A stretch of DNA of 64,000 nt from Pseudomonas sp. 8Z (lineage in GTDB: Bacteria > Pseudomonadota > Gammaproteobacteria > Pseudomonadales > Pseudomonadaceae). The notes beneath the pieces are model-generated. The model did not search any database, was not told the origin of the DNA, and worked only from the letters and a program-made list of their open reading frames with translations. The position numbers and the translations under genes were made by a program. The stretch spans positions 645,942-709,941 of the forward strand of contig NZ_LR733827.1 of assembly GCF_902506535.1 (NCBI RefSeq). Direction: 5' to 3'. Of this stretch, positions 10,341 through 19,286 are shown one piece after another (positions within the stretch are counted from its first letter, which is position 1; each line of letters starts with the position of its first letter).

Positions 10341-12023
10341 ATGAGCGAAAGCTTTGCAGAACTATTTGAAGAAAGCCTGAAATCCCTCGACATGCAGCCG
10401 GGTGCCATCATCACCGGCATCGTGGTCGACATCGACGGTGACTGGGTTACCGTACACGCCGGCCTGAAGTCCGAGGGCGTCATCCCGCTCGACCAGTTCT
10501 TCAACGAACAAGGCGAGCTGACCATCAAGGTCGGTGACGAAGTCCACGTCGCGCTGGACGCGGTTGAAGATGGCTTCGGTGAAACCAAGCTGTCCCGCGA
10601 GAAAGCCAAGCGCGCTGAATCCTGGCTGGTTCTGGAAGCTGCGTTCAACGCTGAAGAAGTGGTCAAGGGCGTTATCAACGGCAAGGTCAAAGGCGGCTTC
10701 ACCGTTGACGTCAACGGCATCCGCGCGTTCCTGCCGGGTTCCCTGGTCGATGTCCGTCCGGTGCGTGATACCACTCACCTGGAAGGCAAAGAGCTGGAAT
10801 TCAAGGTCATCAAGCTCGATCAGAAACGCAACAATGTTGTCGTCTCCCGTCGCAGCGTCCTCGAAGCCGAGAACAGCGCCGAGCGCGAAGCTCTGCTGGA
10901 ATCCCTGCAGGAAGGCCAGCAAGTCAAAGGTATCGTCAAGAACCTCACCGACTACGGTGCGTTCGTTGACCTGGGCGGCGTAGATGGTCTGCTGCACATC
11001 ACCGACATGGCTTGGAAGCGCATCAAGCACCCGTCCGAGATCGTCAATGTTGGCGACGAGATCGACGTCAAGGTTCTGAAGTACGACCGCGAGCGCAACC
11101 GTGTATCCCTGGGCCTGAAGCAACTGGGCGAAGATCCGTGGGTTGCCATCAAGGCTCGTTACCCGGAAAACACCCGCGTCATGGCGCGCGTTACCAACCT
11201 GACCGACTACGGCTGCTTCGCTGAGCTGGAAGAAGGCGTTGAAGGTCTGGTGCACGTTTCCGAAATGGACTGGACCAACAAGAACATCCACCCGTCGAAA
11301 GTCGTCAACGTCGGCGACGAAGTGGAAGTCATGGTTCTGGATATCGACGAAGAGCGTCGTCGTATCTCCCTGGGTATCAAGCAGTGCAAGACCAACCCGT
11401 GGGAAGACTTCTCCAGCCAGTTCAACAAAGGCGATCGCATCAGCGGCACCATCAAGTCGATCACCGATTTCGGTATCTTCATCGGCCTGGAAGGTGGTAT
11501 CGACGGTCTGGTTCACCTGTCCGACATTTCCTGGAACGAAGCCGGTGAAGAAGCCGTGCGTCGCTTCAAGAAAGGCGACGAGCTGGACACCGTGATCCTG
11601 TCGGTTGACCCGGAGCGTGAGCGCATCTCCCTGGGCATCAAGCAACTGGAAGATGATCCGTTCAGCAACTATGTTTCCCTGAACGACAAGGGCAGCATCG
11701 TTCGCGGTACTGTCAAAGAAGTTGACGCCAAAGGCGCCATCATCGATCTGGGCAACGAAATCGAGGCCACTCTGAAGGCTTCCGAAATCAGCCGTGACCG
11801 CGTTGAAGACGCGCGTAACGTCCTGAAGGAAGGCGACGAAGTTGAAGCCAAGATCATCAGCGTTGACCGCAAATCCCGTGTCATCAGCCTGTCCGTGAAG
11901 TCGAAAGACGTCGAGGACGAGAAAGATGCCATGAAGGAACTGCGCAGCAAGCAAGACGCTGAAAGCACCGGCCCGACCACCATTGGTGATCTGATCCGTG
12001 CTCAGATGGAAAGCCAGAACTAA
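10341..12023 (+). CDS. rpsA: 30S ribosomal protein S1
   Basis: S1 is the large RNA-binding protein of the 30S subunit needed for initiation on most mRNAs. The 560-residue protein begins [17 protein letters not shown] and contains six S1 RNA-binding repeats. Repeats 3-6 are recognisable by their recurring [19 protein letters not shown] and [12 protein letters not shown] segments. A GGAATCAAC stretch precedes the ATG at 10341. In the P. aeruginosa arrangement ihfB follows rpsA; here no ihfB is found before the terminator at 12044 or in the next several kb. Confidence 0.98.
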   Translation: MSESFAELFEESLKSLDMQPGAIITGIVVDIDGDWVTVHAGLKSEGVIPLDQFFNEQGELTIKVGDEVHVALDAVEDGFGETKLSREKAKRAESWLVLEAAFNAEEVVKGVINGKVKGGFTVDVNGIRAFLPGSLVDVRPVRDTTHLEGKELEFKVIKLDQKRNNVVVSRRSVLEAENSAEREALLESLQEGQQVKGIVKNLTDYGAFVDLGGVDGLLHITDMAWKRIKHPSEIVNVGDEIDVKVLKYDRERNRVSLGLKQLGEDPWVAIKARYPENTRVMARVTNLTDYGCFAELEEGVEGLVHVSEMDWTNKNIHPSKVVNVGDEVEVMVLDIDEERRRISLGIKQCKTNPWEDFSSQFNKGDRISGTIKSITDFGIFIGLEGGIDGLVHLSDISWNEAGEEAVRRFKKGDELDTVILSVDPERERISLGIKQLEDDPFSNYVSLNDKGSIVRGTVKEVDAKGAIIDLGNEIEATLKASEISRDRVEDARNVLKEGDEVEAKIISVDRKSRVISLSVKSKDVEDEKDAMKELRSKQDAESTGPTTIGDLIRAQMESQN

Positions 12024-12043
12024 GTTCAGGTATTCCATCCAGC

Positions 12044-12073
12044 AAAAAGGGCGGCCCTCGGGTCGCCCTTTTT
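12044..12073 (+). terminator. rpsA intrinsic terminator
   Basis: A perfect 10-bp stem AAAAAGGGCG (12044-12053) / CGCCCTTTTT (12064-12073) with a 10-base GC-rich loop ends in a T-run 20 bases after the rpsA stop. Confidence 0.93.
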
Positions 12074-12417
12074 CGTTTTAGCAAATCGTGTTGGCGTTCT
12101 ACTCTCGCTTTTAGCCGCTCGTGCTAAGCCCTCTAGCGAATCTTAGGCGGTGAGTTGGTGGCTTTGCGAATGCACTGGTGCGTTCTGGCCTGAAACTTTG
12201 GGGCGATTTCGATATGGCGTGGCGCTTTTCGTCCAGGGTCAGTTTTGCCTGATGAAGTGCTTGGGCTAGCTGAGGGGTTGGCGAGCAGTACAGCGCGATA
12301 CTGCGTTTATGCGAGCTTATCAGCGTGGCGTATTGCTGTGCTATTTGCAGTGGCGGGGGCTTAGCTGCTTCCTATGTGGTTGCCTTAGCGCTTCAGTCTT
12401 AACGAGTGGTGATCAGT
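12074..12417. other. Intergenic stretch with no recognisable gene
   Basis: This 344-base stretch between the rpsA terminator and the first pseudogene has no reading frame I can assign. It contains the left copy of a 16-bp direct repeat (12119-12134). The base composition is mildly lower in GC than in the flanking genes, which fits decaying DNA. Confidence 0.5.
12119..12134. repeat. Left copy of a 16-bp direct repeat
   Basis: TCGTGCTAAGCCCTCT here matches TCGTGCTAAGCCATCT at 13171-13186 in 15 of 16 positions. The two copies bracket the decayed siderophore-interacting protein and MarR remnants. Confidence 0.6.
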
Positions 12418-12800
12418 TCACTCGGCATCCTGTTCGGTCAATTCTTCATGAAAGCCTTCGGCGCCTTGGCGCCAGTATGCGGCGACACGCATGGCTTCCT
12501 TGGGGTGACTCTTTTCTATCACTAGCGCCTTGCGAATGCGTTTCATCAGGCTGGCTTCGCCTGCGGCCCAGGCAAATCCTTCGCCTGTTGGAAGCACAAG
12601 GTCTTGTATCGCTGATAGCAGTTCTTCGGCATCGTTAAAGTGTTGAACCTTGGCAATATCAGGGAGGATGCGACGCGGTTTGCGACCGTCGAGCAGGAGC
12701 ATGACGTGTACCAGGCTGGTCGCAGGTAGCTCCTCAAGGCGGCGATTAATGGCTGGGAGGGCGCTGGAGTCGCCGCGCTCAGCAATATCGCGCCTTGCGA
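12418..12800 (-). pseudogene. Remnant of a siderophore-interacting protein (flavin-dependent ferric-siderophore reductase family)
   Basis: Read on the minus strand, an open frame of about 127 codons encodes GDSSALPAINRRLEELP, then WAAGEASLMKRIRKAL and RVAAYWRQGAEGFHEEL. These correspond to the C-terminal NAD(P)H-binding half of the SIP/ViuB family (motifs GDxTALPAIxRRLE, WAAGEAxxMRxLR, GYWRxG). The FAD-binding N-terminal half is absent: upstream the sequence runs directly into the MarR remnant on the other strand. An ATG at 12702 could start a 94-residue product, but it would lack the flavin domain, so I call it a pseudogene. Confidence 0.75.
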
Positions 12801-13154
12801 GATGGGCCGTATGACATGACTCACATGGAATACAAGGTTCTGAACTTCTTTGCGGCAGAGCCGGATGCTACTTTGCGTGAATCGGTGCAGCGTTCTCGGC
12901 GTGACAAAGCGCAATTGGCGCAAGCATTTGTTGGAGGGGCAGGTTGATGCTGATGATCGCCGTATTACGCGACTACGTTTGACTCCGCAGGATTAGCGGT
13001 GCACGCGGCTTTCCAGCAGCAGGGGCGGCTCCTCAATGAAGTGGCGGGGCAGGGGCTCTCGCTTGAGGATCGAGCGCAGTTGTTGCAGTTGTTGCAGTTG
13101 TTGCAGCTGTTGGGGCGTGTCGGCAGTAGTTTGCGAAATGCTGCGGTCGACTGA
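12774..13154 (+). pseudogene. Frameshifted remnant of a MarR-family regulator
   Basis: Three consecutive segments in alternating frames rebuild a MarR winged-helix protein. The first is QYRALRDGPYDMTHMEYKVL followed by NFFAAEPDATLRE (12783 to about 12915). The second is LLEGQVDADDRRITRLRLTPQ (about 12928-12989). The third is GLAVHAAFQQQGRLLNEVAG to NAAVD and TGA at 13152-13154. The change at about 12990 is explained by one missing G; a larger loss occurred around 12915-12930. The N-terminal part is missing. A 9-base unit TTGTTGCAG repeated at 13080-13106 encodes LLQ repeats near the C terminus. Confidence 0.75.
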
Positions 13155-13170
13155 CCTATCCTTCAGGAGA

Positions 13171-13186
13171 TCGTGCTAAGCCATCT
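13171..13186. repeat. Right copy of a 16-bp direct repeat
   Basis: TCGTGCTAAGCCATCT matches the copy at 12119-12134 with one mismatch. It is followed by a short palindrome, CATCTCAAGCGGAGATG (13182-13198). Confidence 0.6.
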
Positions 13187-13336
13187 CAAGCGGAGATGAG
13201 GGGCGGTGTTCGGTGCGAGGTGGATGTTGTCTGGGCATCGATTGCTCTCATGGTGACCATCAGAATCGTTGATTCATGTTCGGGAACACCTGCTTCTAAG
13301 CTGGTTCCAATGAAACCTAAAGGTTTGGAGGTGGCT

Positions 13337-13546
13337 ATGCAGCGTATTGATGTGGTTTCTTTGGTGGGCAGTGCTGTTCCTGCCGAACTCAAAGCCGATG
13401 GTCATATGGTCTGCTGGGTGCTACTGGTCGATGGTCAGCCCGAGGCGGGACCTTTTATTTCGCGCGAGGCGGCTCTGGCCTGTCAGGCCGTCTGGCAGCT
13501 CGGCATGGTGGTTCGTACTAAGGTATCCCCTGTCTTTTGGGCTTGA
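13337..13546 (+). CDS. Small hypothetical protein
   Basis: The ATG at 13337 follows TTTGGAGGTGGCT, a good ribosome site, and opens a 69-residue frame beginning MQRIDVVSLVGSAVPAELKA. The N-terminal half is beta-rich, with CWVLLVDGQPEAGPF, followed by a probable helix REAALACQAVWQLG. There is no signal peptide, membrane segment or recognised motif. I choose 13337 over earlier in-frame starts because only this one has a ribosome site. It resembles other small single-domain proteins of pseudomonads, but I cannot assign a function. Confidence 0.6.
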   Translation: MQRIDVVSLVGSAVPAELKADGHMVCWVLLVDGQPEAGPFISREAALACQAVWQLGMVVRTKVSPVFWA

Positions 13547-13650
13547 TAGCTTTTGCGCCCTCTTCATATGCTCCTTGTTCCGTTTTGATGGCGGGCTTCT
13601 TCGATGGCTTATGGCGGTAAACTGGCGTCTTTGTCGGTTGAGGTGCGGGT

Positions 13651-14778
13651 GTGAGGTGGGACATTTTCTGCGCTGTGGTAGACAACTACGGCGATATCGG
13701 TGTGACTTGGCGCCTAGCTCGGCAATTGGTCTCAGAGCATGGCCTGATGGTGCGCCTGTGGGTGGATGACCTGGAGGTCTTTGCTCATTTGTGTCCAGCG
13801 CTTGATCCGCACTTGTCCATTCAGGAGTATGCCGGTGTGGAGGTGCGTCACTGGGCTCGTACCTGGGAGCCGGTCGAAGTGGCTGATTTGGTGATTGAGG
13901 CTTTCGCCTGCAATCTACCCAGCGAGTACATCCAGGCAATGGCTGTGCGTGCGCAGCGACCTCTGTGGCTGAATTTGGAATACCTGAGCGCCGAGAACTG
14001 GGTGTCGGGGTGTCACGCATTGCCTTCGCCGCAAGTCGGTGGGCTGCAGAAGTTCTTCTTTTTCCCCGGTTTTGTAGAGGGTACTGGTGGCTTACTGCGT
14101 GAAGCTGAGTTGCTTGCTGAGCGAGATTGCTTGCAGGCCGACGTGGACGGGCAAGCAACTTTTCTGGCGCAATTAGGCGTTACGCGCCTGACTCAGGCGC
14201 AACTGATATCCCTGTTCGCTTATGAAAATCCTGGCCTGGGCGAGTGGCTGGATACTCTGGCGTCGAGTGATCGGCTCACGCAACTGCTAGTACCTCAGGG
14301 GCGCATTCTTGCTGAGGTTGCGCTGTGGTTCGGAGCGCAGTTGGTGCCAGGCGATCAACGCCAACGCGGTAACGTGCATGTGCAGGTTTTGCCATTCATG
14401 GCGCAAGCTGACTATGACCGCTTGTTGTGGTGCTGTGATTTCAATGCTGTGCGCGGTGAAGATTCCTTCATTCGTGCGCAGTGGGCAGGAAAGCCTTTGC
14501 TCTGGCATATCTATCAACAGGAGGAGGGCGCACATTGGGATAAGCTGCATGCTTTTCTCGCGCTCTATCGTCAGGGGCTCAGTGCTTCGGCAGATGCGGC
14601 ACTGTTGCATTCATGGGCGGCCTGGAATGCCGGAAAGGGCATGGCGCAGGCCTGGGAGGCTGTGCAGGCAAATTGGTCTGAGCTGCACGCGCATGCCGTG
14701 CGCTGGTGCTCGCAGCAGGCCGCCCGGCCGGATCTCGCCTCAGCACTGGTGCAGTTTCATCGAAATTGGCTATCATAG
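13651..14778 (+). CDS. earP: Protein-arginine rhamnosyltransferase EarP
   Basis: EarP transfers rhamnose from dTDP-rhamnose to Arg32 of elongation factor P. The 375-residue protein begins with the family motif [20 protein letters not shown], whose two aspartates (Asp11 and Asp15 here) are the catalytic and binding pair of this inverting GT-B enzyme. It also contains the [15 protein letters not shown] motif near the C terminus with the conserved glutamate. The start is GTG 13651; the ribosome site is weak. It lies 43 bases upstream of its substrate gene efp. Confidence 0.95.
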   Translation: MRWDIFCAVVDNYGDIGVTWRLARQLVSEHGLMVRLWVDDLEVFAHLCPALDPHLSIQEYAGVEVRHWARTWEPVEVADLVIEAFACNLPSEYIQAMAVRAQRPLWLNLEYLSAENWVSGCHALPSPQVGGLQKFFFFPGFVEGTGGLLREAELLAERDCLQADVDGQATFLAQLGVTRLTQAQLISLFAYENPGLGEWLDTLASSDRLTQLLVPQGRILAEVALWFGAQLVPGDQRQRGNVHVQVLPFMAQADYDRLLWCCDFNAVRGEDSFIRAQWAGKPLLWHIYQQEEGAHWDKLHAFLALYRQGLSASADAALLHSWAAWNAGKGMAQAWEAVQANWSELHAHAVRWCSQQAARPDLASALVQFHRNWLS

Positions 14779-14821
14779 CGGGCTTAGAATTCTGTACCTC
14801 CCGCATATTTCGGATATTCGC

Positions 14822-15394
14822 ATGAAAACTGCACAGGAAATGAGAGTCAACAGCGTGGCCCTGATCGACGGCCAGCCGTGGCTGATTCAGAAGGCCGAGT
14901 TCACCAAGTCCGGCCGTAACAGCGCAATCGTCAAGATGAAGCTGAAGAACCTGCTCAATGGCTCCAAGACCGAAACCGTCTACAAAGCCGACGACAAGAT
15001 GGAGCCGGTGATTCTTGAGCGCAAGGAAGTGACCCTGTCCTACATCAGCGGTGACGACTATGTGTTCATGGATCCGGAGTACAACTCCTACGAGCTGCGC
15101 GCCGAGGATCTGGAAAGCGTTCTGCCGTTCATCGAAGAAGGCATGAGCGACGTCTGCGAAGCTGTGTTCTTCGAAGGCAAAGTCATCTCCGTCGACCTGC
15201 CGACCACCATCGTGCGTCAGGTTGTCTACACCGAGAACGCTGCTCGTGGCGACACTTCCGGCAAGGTGATGAAGCCTGCCAAGCTGCGCAACGGCACCGA
15301 GATCAAAGTTGCCGAGTTCGTTGACATCGACGACTGGATCGAGATCGACACCCGCGACGCTTCCTACAAGGGGCGCACCCAGGCGCCGGCTTAA
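14822..15394 (+). CDS. efp: Elongation factor P
   Basis: EF-P relieves ribosome stalling at proline runs. The 190-residue protein has the three beta-barrel domains of the family, with the acceptor loop KSGRNSA placing Arg at position 32. Arg32 marks the EarP-rhamnosylated branch, in agreement with the earP gene directly upstream. The signature [11 protein letters not shown] and the C-terminal TRDASYKGR motif are intact. The ATG at 14822 gives a length about two residues above the P. aeruginosa protein. Confidence 0.97.
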   Translation: MKTAQEMRVNSVALIDGQPWLIQKAEFTKSGRNSAIVKMKLKNLLNGSKTETVYKADDKMEPVILERKEVTLSYISGDDYVFMDPEYNSYELRAEDLESVLPFIEEGMSDVCEAVFFEGKVISVDLPTTIVRQVVYTENAARGDTSGKVMKPAKLRNGTEIKVAEFVDIDDWIEIDTRDASYKGRTQAPA

Positions 15395-15465
15395 GTCCGA
15401 GCGTTTCGAAAAAACCGGCCCGCGTCAGACCGTGTGAAAATCTAGCAGTCTGAGTGCAAGCCGAA

Positions 15466-15499
15466 GACAATGCCTCCATCAGTCGATGGGGGCATTGTC
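15466..15499. other. 15-bp hairpin after efp, possible terminator or element end
   Basis: GACAATGCCTCCATC (15466-15480) and GATGGGGGCATTGTC (15485-15499) pair with one G-T position around AGTC. It is directly followed by GTTTAT and then by the transposase frame. It could serve efp as a terminator or belong to the end of the broken insertion sequence. Confidence 0.5.
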
Positions 15500-16010
15500 G
15501 TTTATGGGCTACTTCCAACGCATCCGCTCCTCGCGCCGCCTGGAAACAGATTGCCAGCGCAATGTCGAAGTGGTGTGGCTGTTGGGCCGATTGGCACCGG
15601 GCTTCAAGACCATCGCCGACTTTCGCAAGGACAACAGTGCCGCGTTTCAGGCGACCTGCTGCGCCTTTGTGCAGTTTTGCCGATAGGTGGGGCTGATCAG
15701 CGGGCAACTCGTCGCCATCGACGGCAGCAAGTTCCAGGCGGGGCGTCACAACGCAAGCACCTGAGCCTGGCGAAGCTCAAGCGCCAATAAGCCAAATTGG
15801 AGGCGCAGATCGCCCGTTATCTGGCGGAGCTGGACGAGGCGAACCGCAGTGAAGCGACTGAAGTGGTTGATCGCAATGCCGTCAAGGCTGCGCTGCAACA
15901 CCTAGAAAGCCGACATGCCGATAACCTGACCACTCAGGCGCTGATGGAGGTGCAGGGGCTGGATCAGTTCATTGTTGGCGAAAGCGATGCCCGCTTGATG
16001 CGTACCTACC
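15486..16010 (+). pseudogene. IS1182-family transposase remnant
   Basis: Fragments in different frames are recognisable: RRLETDCQRNVEVVWLLGRL with PGFKTIADFRKDNS ending at a stop near 15686, then GQLVAIDGSKFQAG, then KLEAQIARYLAELDEANRSE through QFIVGESDARLMRT near 16007. These follow the order of the IS1182 (DDE, DUF772-type) transposase. In-frame stops and frameshifts interrupt it, and the catalytic core after DARLMRT is missing because the sequence switches to unrelated DNA at about 16010. Confidence 0.85.
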
Positions 16011-16352
16011 AAGGGTGGCAAGCAGAACCTGAATGATCTGCTGGAAAACACCCTGATGAACTTCCATAACCTGCTGATCGCCAGCCTGAAGAACCAGGTC
16101 GCCCAACAGGCAATCACCAACGCCGAGCAACTGGGCATCGCCATGCCGCTGTCGGAGGCCGCACGCGACCCGAAGACCTCGACCTTGTTTCTCAAAGGTG
16201 GCAAGCGGGTGCTCTACCAGATTAACGATGCCCTGGTCTTCTAGGCGCTCACATCGCTGGCCGATCCGGGTCTCAATAACTTCGCTGTGCGCGCAATGGA
16301 CAAGTTCAAGCGTATCTTCACGAACATGGAGGTGTTTGCGCTCGCACCATGA
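16011..16352 (+). pseudogene. Fragment of a phage-type large polyvalent protein (LPD38-like domain)
   Basis: From 16011 one frame reads KGGKQNLNDLLENTLMNFHN to RVLYQINDALVF, a TAG at 16242, then ALTSLADPGLNNFAVRAMDK and FKRIFT before TGA at 16350. The segment order (loss of helices, then a VNDPLxxEALTSL-type stretch, then a MRxMxKFKRIFT-type helix) matches, from memory, the LPD38 region of giant phage polyvalent proteins. The C-terminal part that normally follows FKRIFT is gone. The TAG replaces a glutamate codon (GAG) by one base. This is a transplanted fragment, not a functional gene. Confidence 0.55.
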
Positions 16353-16354
16353 GC

Positions 16355-16480
16355 ATGGTTGTCACGATCGGGGGCGACGTATCTTATGGCGACGGTAAAT
16401 CTTTGATTTGGATATCGGTTTTAACTGTTATGTCTGCTTTAGGCGCAGTCATGTACGGCGAGCCAGTAGTGGCCTTGTAG
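16355..16480 (+). CDS. Possible 41-residue membrane peptide (doubtful)
   Basis: An ATG at 16355 opens 41 codons containing a hydrophobic segment, LIWISVLTVMSALGAVMYG. There is no convincing ribosome site, and it lies right after the phage-type fragment in AT-richer DNA. It may be the tail of another mobile-element gene rather than a real gene. I list it because nothing else explains 16353-16530. Confidence 0.2.
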   Translation: MVVTIGGDVSYGDGKSLIWISVLTVMSALGAVMYGEPVVAL

Positions 16481-16531
16481 CCTCGACATGACGAATAATC
16501 GCCGCTCCTTTCTTCACTGCTGGAGCCGCTG

Positions 16532-17404
16532 ATGAGTGCCGTCCTGCCGCCCCTCGTTCTATCCATCCAATCTCACGTCGCCTGGGGCCATGTTGGCAAT
16601 GCGGCGGCGGTATTCCCGTTGCAGCGCCTGGGTTTCGAGGTGTTGCCGATTCACACTGTGCAGTTTTCCAACCACACCGGCTATGGCCAGTTCCGTGGCC
16701 AGGTATTTGGCTCCGAGCACGTGCGCGAAGTGCTGTTGGGCTTGCGTGAGCGCGGCGTGCTGCCGCGCCTGTCGGCGGTGCTCTCTGGTTATTTGGGGGA
16801 TGCCGACAGCGGCCGGGTGATTCTCGAAGCGGTCGGCGAGATCCGTCAGCACAATCCGAACGTGCGCTACCTGTGCGACCCGGTGATGGGCGATGTCGGC
16901 CGGGGCGTATTCGTCAATGCGGCGATTCCCGATTTTCTGCGTGACCAGGCGATTCCCTTCGCCAACATCATCACCCCGAACCAGTTCGAGTTCGAGCTGC
17001 TCACCGGGACAAAGTTGGGCAGCTTGCAGGAGGCGGTGAAGATCGCCCGGCAACTGCGTGGCCGTGGCCCGGATACTGTCGTCATCACCAGCCTGGCAAC
17101 GCCGGATATTGCTGATAGTGATTTGGGCACCTTGGCCGTGAACGGTGAGGGCGCCTGGCTGGTGACCACGCCGCGCCTGGCGCTGCATCCCTTGCCCAAT
17201 GGCATGGGCGACGTATTTTCTGCCACTTTGCTGGGGCGTCTGTTGGCCGGGCAGGCGCTGCCGCAAGCCCTGGAGCTGGCAACCGCGACGCTGTATGCCT
17301 TGGTCGAGCAAACCGCCGAGGGCGCGCGCGACTTGCCACTGGTGGCGGCGCAGGAGCAGATCGTCGCCCCAGCACTACGTTTCCTCGCGCATCCTTTGGG
17401 CTGA
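16532..17404 (+). CDS. pdxY: Pyridoxal kinase
   Basis: PdxY phosphorylates pyridoxal to PLP in the B6 salvage pathway. The 290-residue ribokinase-like protein has the family opening LSIQSHVAWGHVGNAAAVFP, the HTVQFSNHTGYG substrate segment, CDPVMGD, TPNQFEFELLTG and the anion-hole motif LPNGMGDVFSATLL with the catalytic aspartate. The ATG at 16532 follows CTGGAGCCGCTG. It stands alone, downstream of the broken mobile elements. Confidence 0.95.
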   Translation: MSAVLPPLVLSIQSHVAWGHVGNAAAVFPLQRLGFEVLPIHTVQFSNHTGYGQFRGQVFGSEHVREVLLGLRERGVLPRLSAVLSGYLGDADSGRVILEAVGEIRQHNPNVRYLCDPVMGDVGRGVFVNAAIPDFLRDQAIPFANIITPNQFEFELLTGTKLGSLQEAVKIARQLRGRGPDTVVITSLATPDIADSDLGTLAVNGEGAWLVTTPRLALHPLPNGMGDVFSATLLGRLLAGQALPQALELATATLYALVEQTAEGARDLPLVAAQEQIVAPALRFLAHPLG

Positions 17405-17588
17405 GTGGGGCTCTTTTGACAAACAGTCATGCCTAGTGACACATGGTTGAAACTGCAGGCTTGCCATAAGGTCGTTCAATGACTCTGTTGCTGGTGTATA
17501 GACCTTGCAGGGTTCCCAATGCTGTTTTGCAGGGGATTGCTAGGTTCAGCCTGGCGCCCCGTTTTTCCCATTGATCAGGAGATCGTTG

Positions 17589-18239
17589 ATGAGCCTCGTT
17601 TCCTTCGCACGCAAGCGCTACACCACCAAGGCCTATGATGCGAGCCGCCAGGTGGATCAGGCGACCGTCGAGCAGTTGCTGGAGCTGCTGCGCCTGTCTC
17701 CTTCGTCGGTCAACTCGCAACCTTGGCACTTCGTCGTGGCCAGCTCTGCCGAAGGCAAGGCGCGTTTGGCCAAGGGCACCCAGGGCGCTTTTGCCTATAA
17801 CCAGCCTAAGGTGCTCGACGCCTCGCATGTGATTCTGATTTGTACCCAGCGCGATATGAGTGACACGCATCTGGCGGTGCTGTTGGGCCAGGAGAGCGCT
17901 GATGGGCGTTTCCGCGATGAGGCGGCGCGTATCACGCAGCAAAACACCCGTAACAGCTATGTGAATCTGCACCGCGAACTGGGCGACATTTCGCACTGGA
18001 TGGAGAAGCAGGCTTACCTTGCGCTGGGTTCGTTGCTGTTGGGTGCGGCCAGTCTGGGCCTGGATGCTACGCCGATGGAGGGTATCGACCGCGAGGCCCT
18101 GGATGCCGAGCTGGGCCTGGCCGAGCGTGGCCTGAGCAGCCTGGTGATGGTGTCGCTGGGTTACCACAGCGATGGCGACTTTAACGCCGCACTGCCGAAA
18201 TCGCGGTTACCTGCCGAGCGCGTGTTCACGCGTCTCTAA
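17589..18239 (+). CDS. NAD(P)H nitroreductase, NfsB type
   Basis: This 216-residue FMN oxidoreductase belongs to the oxygen-insensitive nitroreductase / dihydropteridine reductase family. It shows the N-terminal ARKRYTTKAYD motif, the FMN-binding LRLSPSSVNSQPWHF segment and the C-terminal SLGYHSDGDFNAALPKSR. The length equals that of E. coli NfsB. I chose the ATG at 17589, seven bases after AGGAGATC, over an in-frame start at 17571. Natural substrates of the family are quinones, nitro compounds and pterins; the true substrate here is not visible. Confidence 0.9.
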   Translation: MSLVSFARKRYTTKAYDASRQVDQATVEQLLELLRLSPSSVNSQPWHFVVASSAEGKARLAKGTQGAFAYNQPKVLDASHVILICTQRDMSDTHLAVLLGQESADGRFRDEAARITQQNTRNSYVNLHRELGDISHWMEKQAYLALGSLLLGAASLGLDATPMEGIDREALDAELGLAERGLSSLVMVSLGYHSDGDFNAALPKSRLPAERVFTRL

Positions 18240-18262
18240 GCAAGGCCATGGGGCGCGCGGCG

Positions 18263-19222
18263 CTATTGCGTCGTCGCGCGCTGCAGGCGTTCATGCACCG
18301 CTGCCCAGGCCGCTCCGGCTGGTGGCAGGGCGATATACAGATGGCGTAAATGCATGGCGTCGAGCTGGTACAGGGCGGCGTACAGACCGGCGGCGTAGTG
18401 CTCGGGGTCGGCGCTCAGATCGATGCCTGGGCCCTGGCTTGGGCGCGGCTGACCGCACCAGATCCAACCGCAGTCGGCGCAGTCCAGCGCCGCTTCAGGC
18501 GCCTCGATGAAGGTGCTGGCCAGAGTGCCCGGCGCATAGTGACGGCGATGCTGGCCCGGTGCCCGCAGGCCACCATCACGAGTCTCCAGCGCTTGCCCGA
18601 GTACCTGTTGCAGGCGCTGCTGATCGAGCATGCCGTGGCGCAACAGGCGTGGGCTGTCGCCGGGCAGCAGGGCGACGATGCTTGACTCCAGACCTACCTG
18701 ACAGGCTCCACCGTCAAGAATCAGCAGTTCGCTGTCGGCGAATTGCTGAGCGACGTGGGCCGCGCTGGTCGGGCTGATCGACATATAGCGATTGGCCGAT
18801 GGTGCCACCAGCCCACCGCCGAACGCGTGCAGCAAGGCGCGCGCGCCAGGATGGGCGGGCACGCGCAGGGCGACGCTGTCTTGCCCGGCGGTCACGCTGC
18901 GCAGCACGTCGTCACGGGCTGGCAATACCAGCGTCAGTGGCCCCGGCCAGAAGGTGTCCATCAGGGCCTGTGCCTGTGGTGGAATCTGGCTGACCCAGTC
19001 GCTGGCCTGGCTGGCATCGGCCAGGTGCACGATCAGGGGGTTACTGTCCGGGCGTTGCTTGAGTTGGAACACCTTGGCCACGGCATCGCCGTTGCGGGCG
19101 TCGGCGGCCAAGCCGTAGACGGTCTCGGTGGGCATCGCGACCAGGTCGCCGCCTTGCAGGTGCTGTGCGCAATGGGTGATGTCGTGGGTAATCGTCGGCA
19201 TGGAAGCAGGTGGCTCGTGCAT
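18263..19222 (-). CDS. L-threonylcarbamoyladenylate synthase, Sua5 type
   Basis: It makes threonylcarbamoyl-AMP from threonine, bicarbonate and ATP, the first step of t6A37 tRNA modification. The YrdC domain has the signatures PTETVYGLAADARN, KQRPDSNPLIVH, WPGPLTLVLPA and SVALRVPAHP. The 319-residue length and the motif APGQHRRHYAPGT followed by an alpha/beta C-terminal domain make it the long Sua5 form, not the short TsaC. An internal ATG eight codons in (MPTITHD) is an alternative start. It is convergent with the nitroreductase gene. Confidence 0.92.
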   Translation of the reverse strand: MHEPPASMPTITHDITHCAQHLQGGDLVAMPTETVYGLAADARNGDAVAKVFQLKQRPDSNPLIVHLADASQASDWVSQIPPQAQALMDTFWPGPLTLVLPARDDVLRSVTAGQDSVALRVPAHPGARALLHAFGGGLVAPSANRYMSISPTSAAHVAQQFADSELLILDGGACQVGLESSIVALLPGDSPRLLRHGMLDQQRLQQVLGQALETRDGGLRAPGQHRRHYAPGTLASTFIEAPEAALDCADCGWIWCGQPRPSQGPGIDLSADPEHYAAGLYAALYQLDAMHLRHLYIALPPAGAAWAAVHERLQRATTQ

Positions 19223-19286
19223 TCATCTGGTCGCCGGTAGTCGGCTGCGCGCGATTTTAGGGGATTTGCGCGCGGCATGGGCAGCT

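Noticed and set aside
10362..12038. 558-codon open frame on the minus strand opposite rpsA
   Set aside because: It is the antisense shadow of a highly expressed, biased coding sequence; its protein has no recognisable domain and the plus strand is S1 protein.
12418..12702. Intact 94-residue gene on the minus strand
   Set aside because: It is the tail of a longer siderophore-interacting protein and has no flavin-binding half, so it is treated as a remnant.
13182..13198. Palindrome CATCTCAAGCGGAGATG as an attachment site
   Set aside because: It could mark a recombinase site, but there is no integrase gene and no partner copy at 12.1 kb beyond the short direct repeat.
14309..14821. N-terminal extension of the efp frame
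   Set aside because: The frame runs open within earP; the ATG at 14822 gives the normal EF-P N terminus and places Arg at 32.
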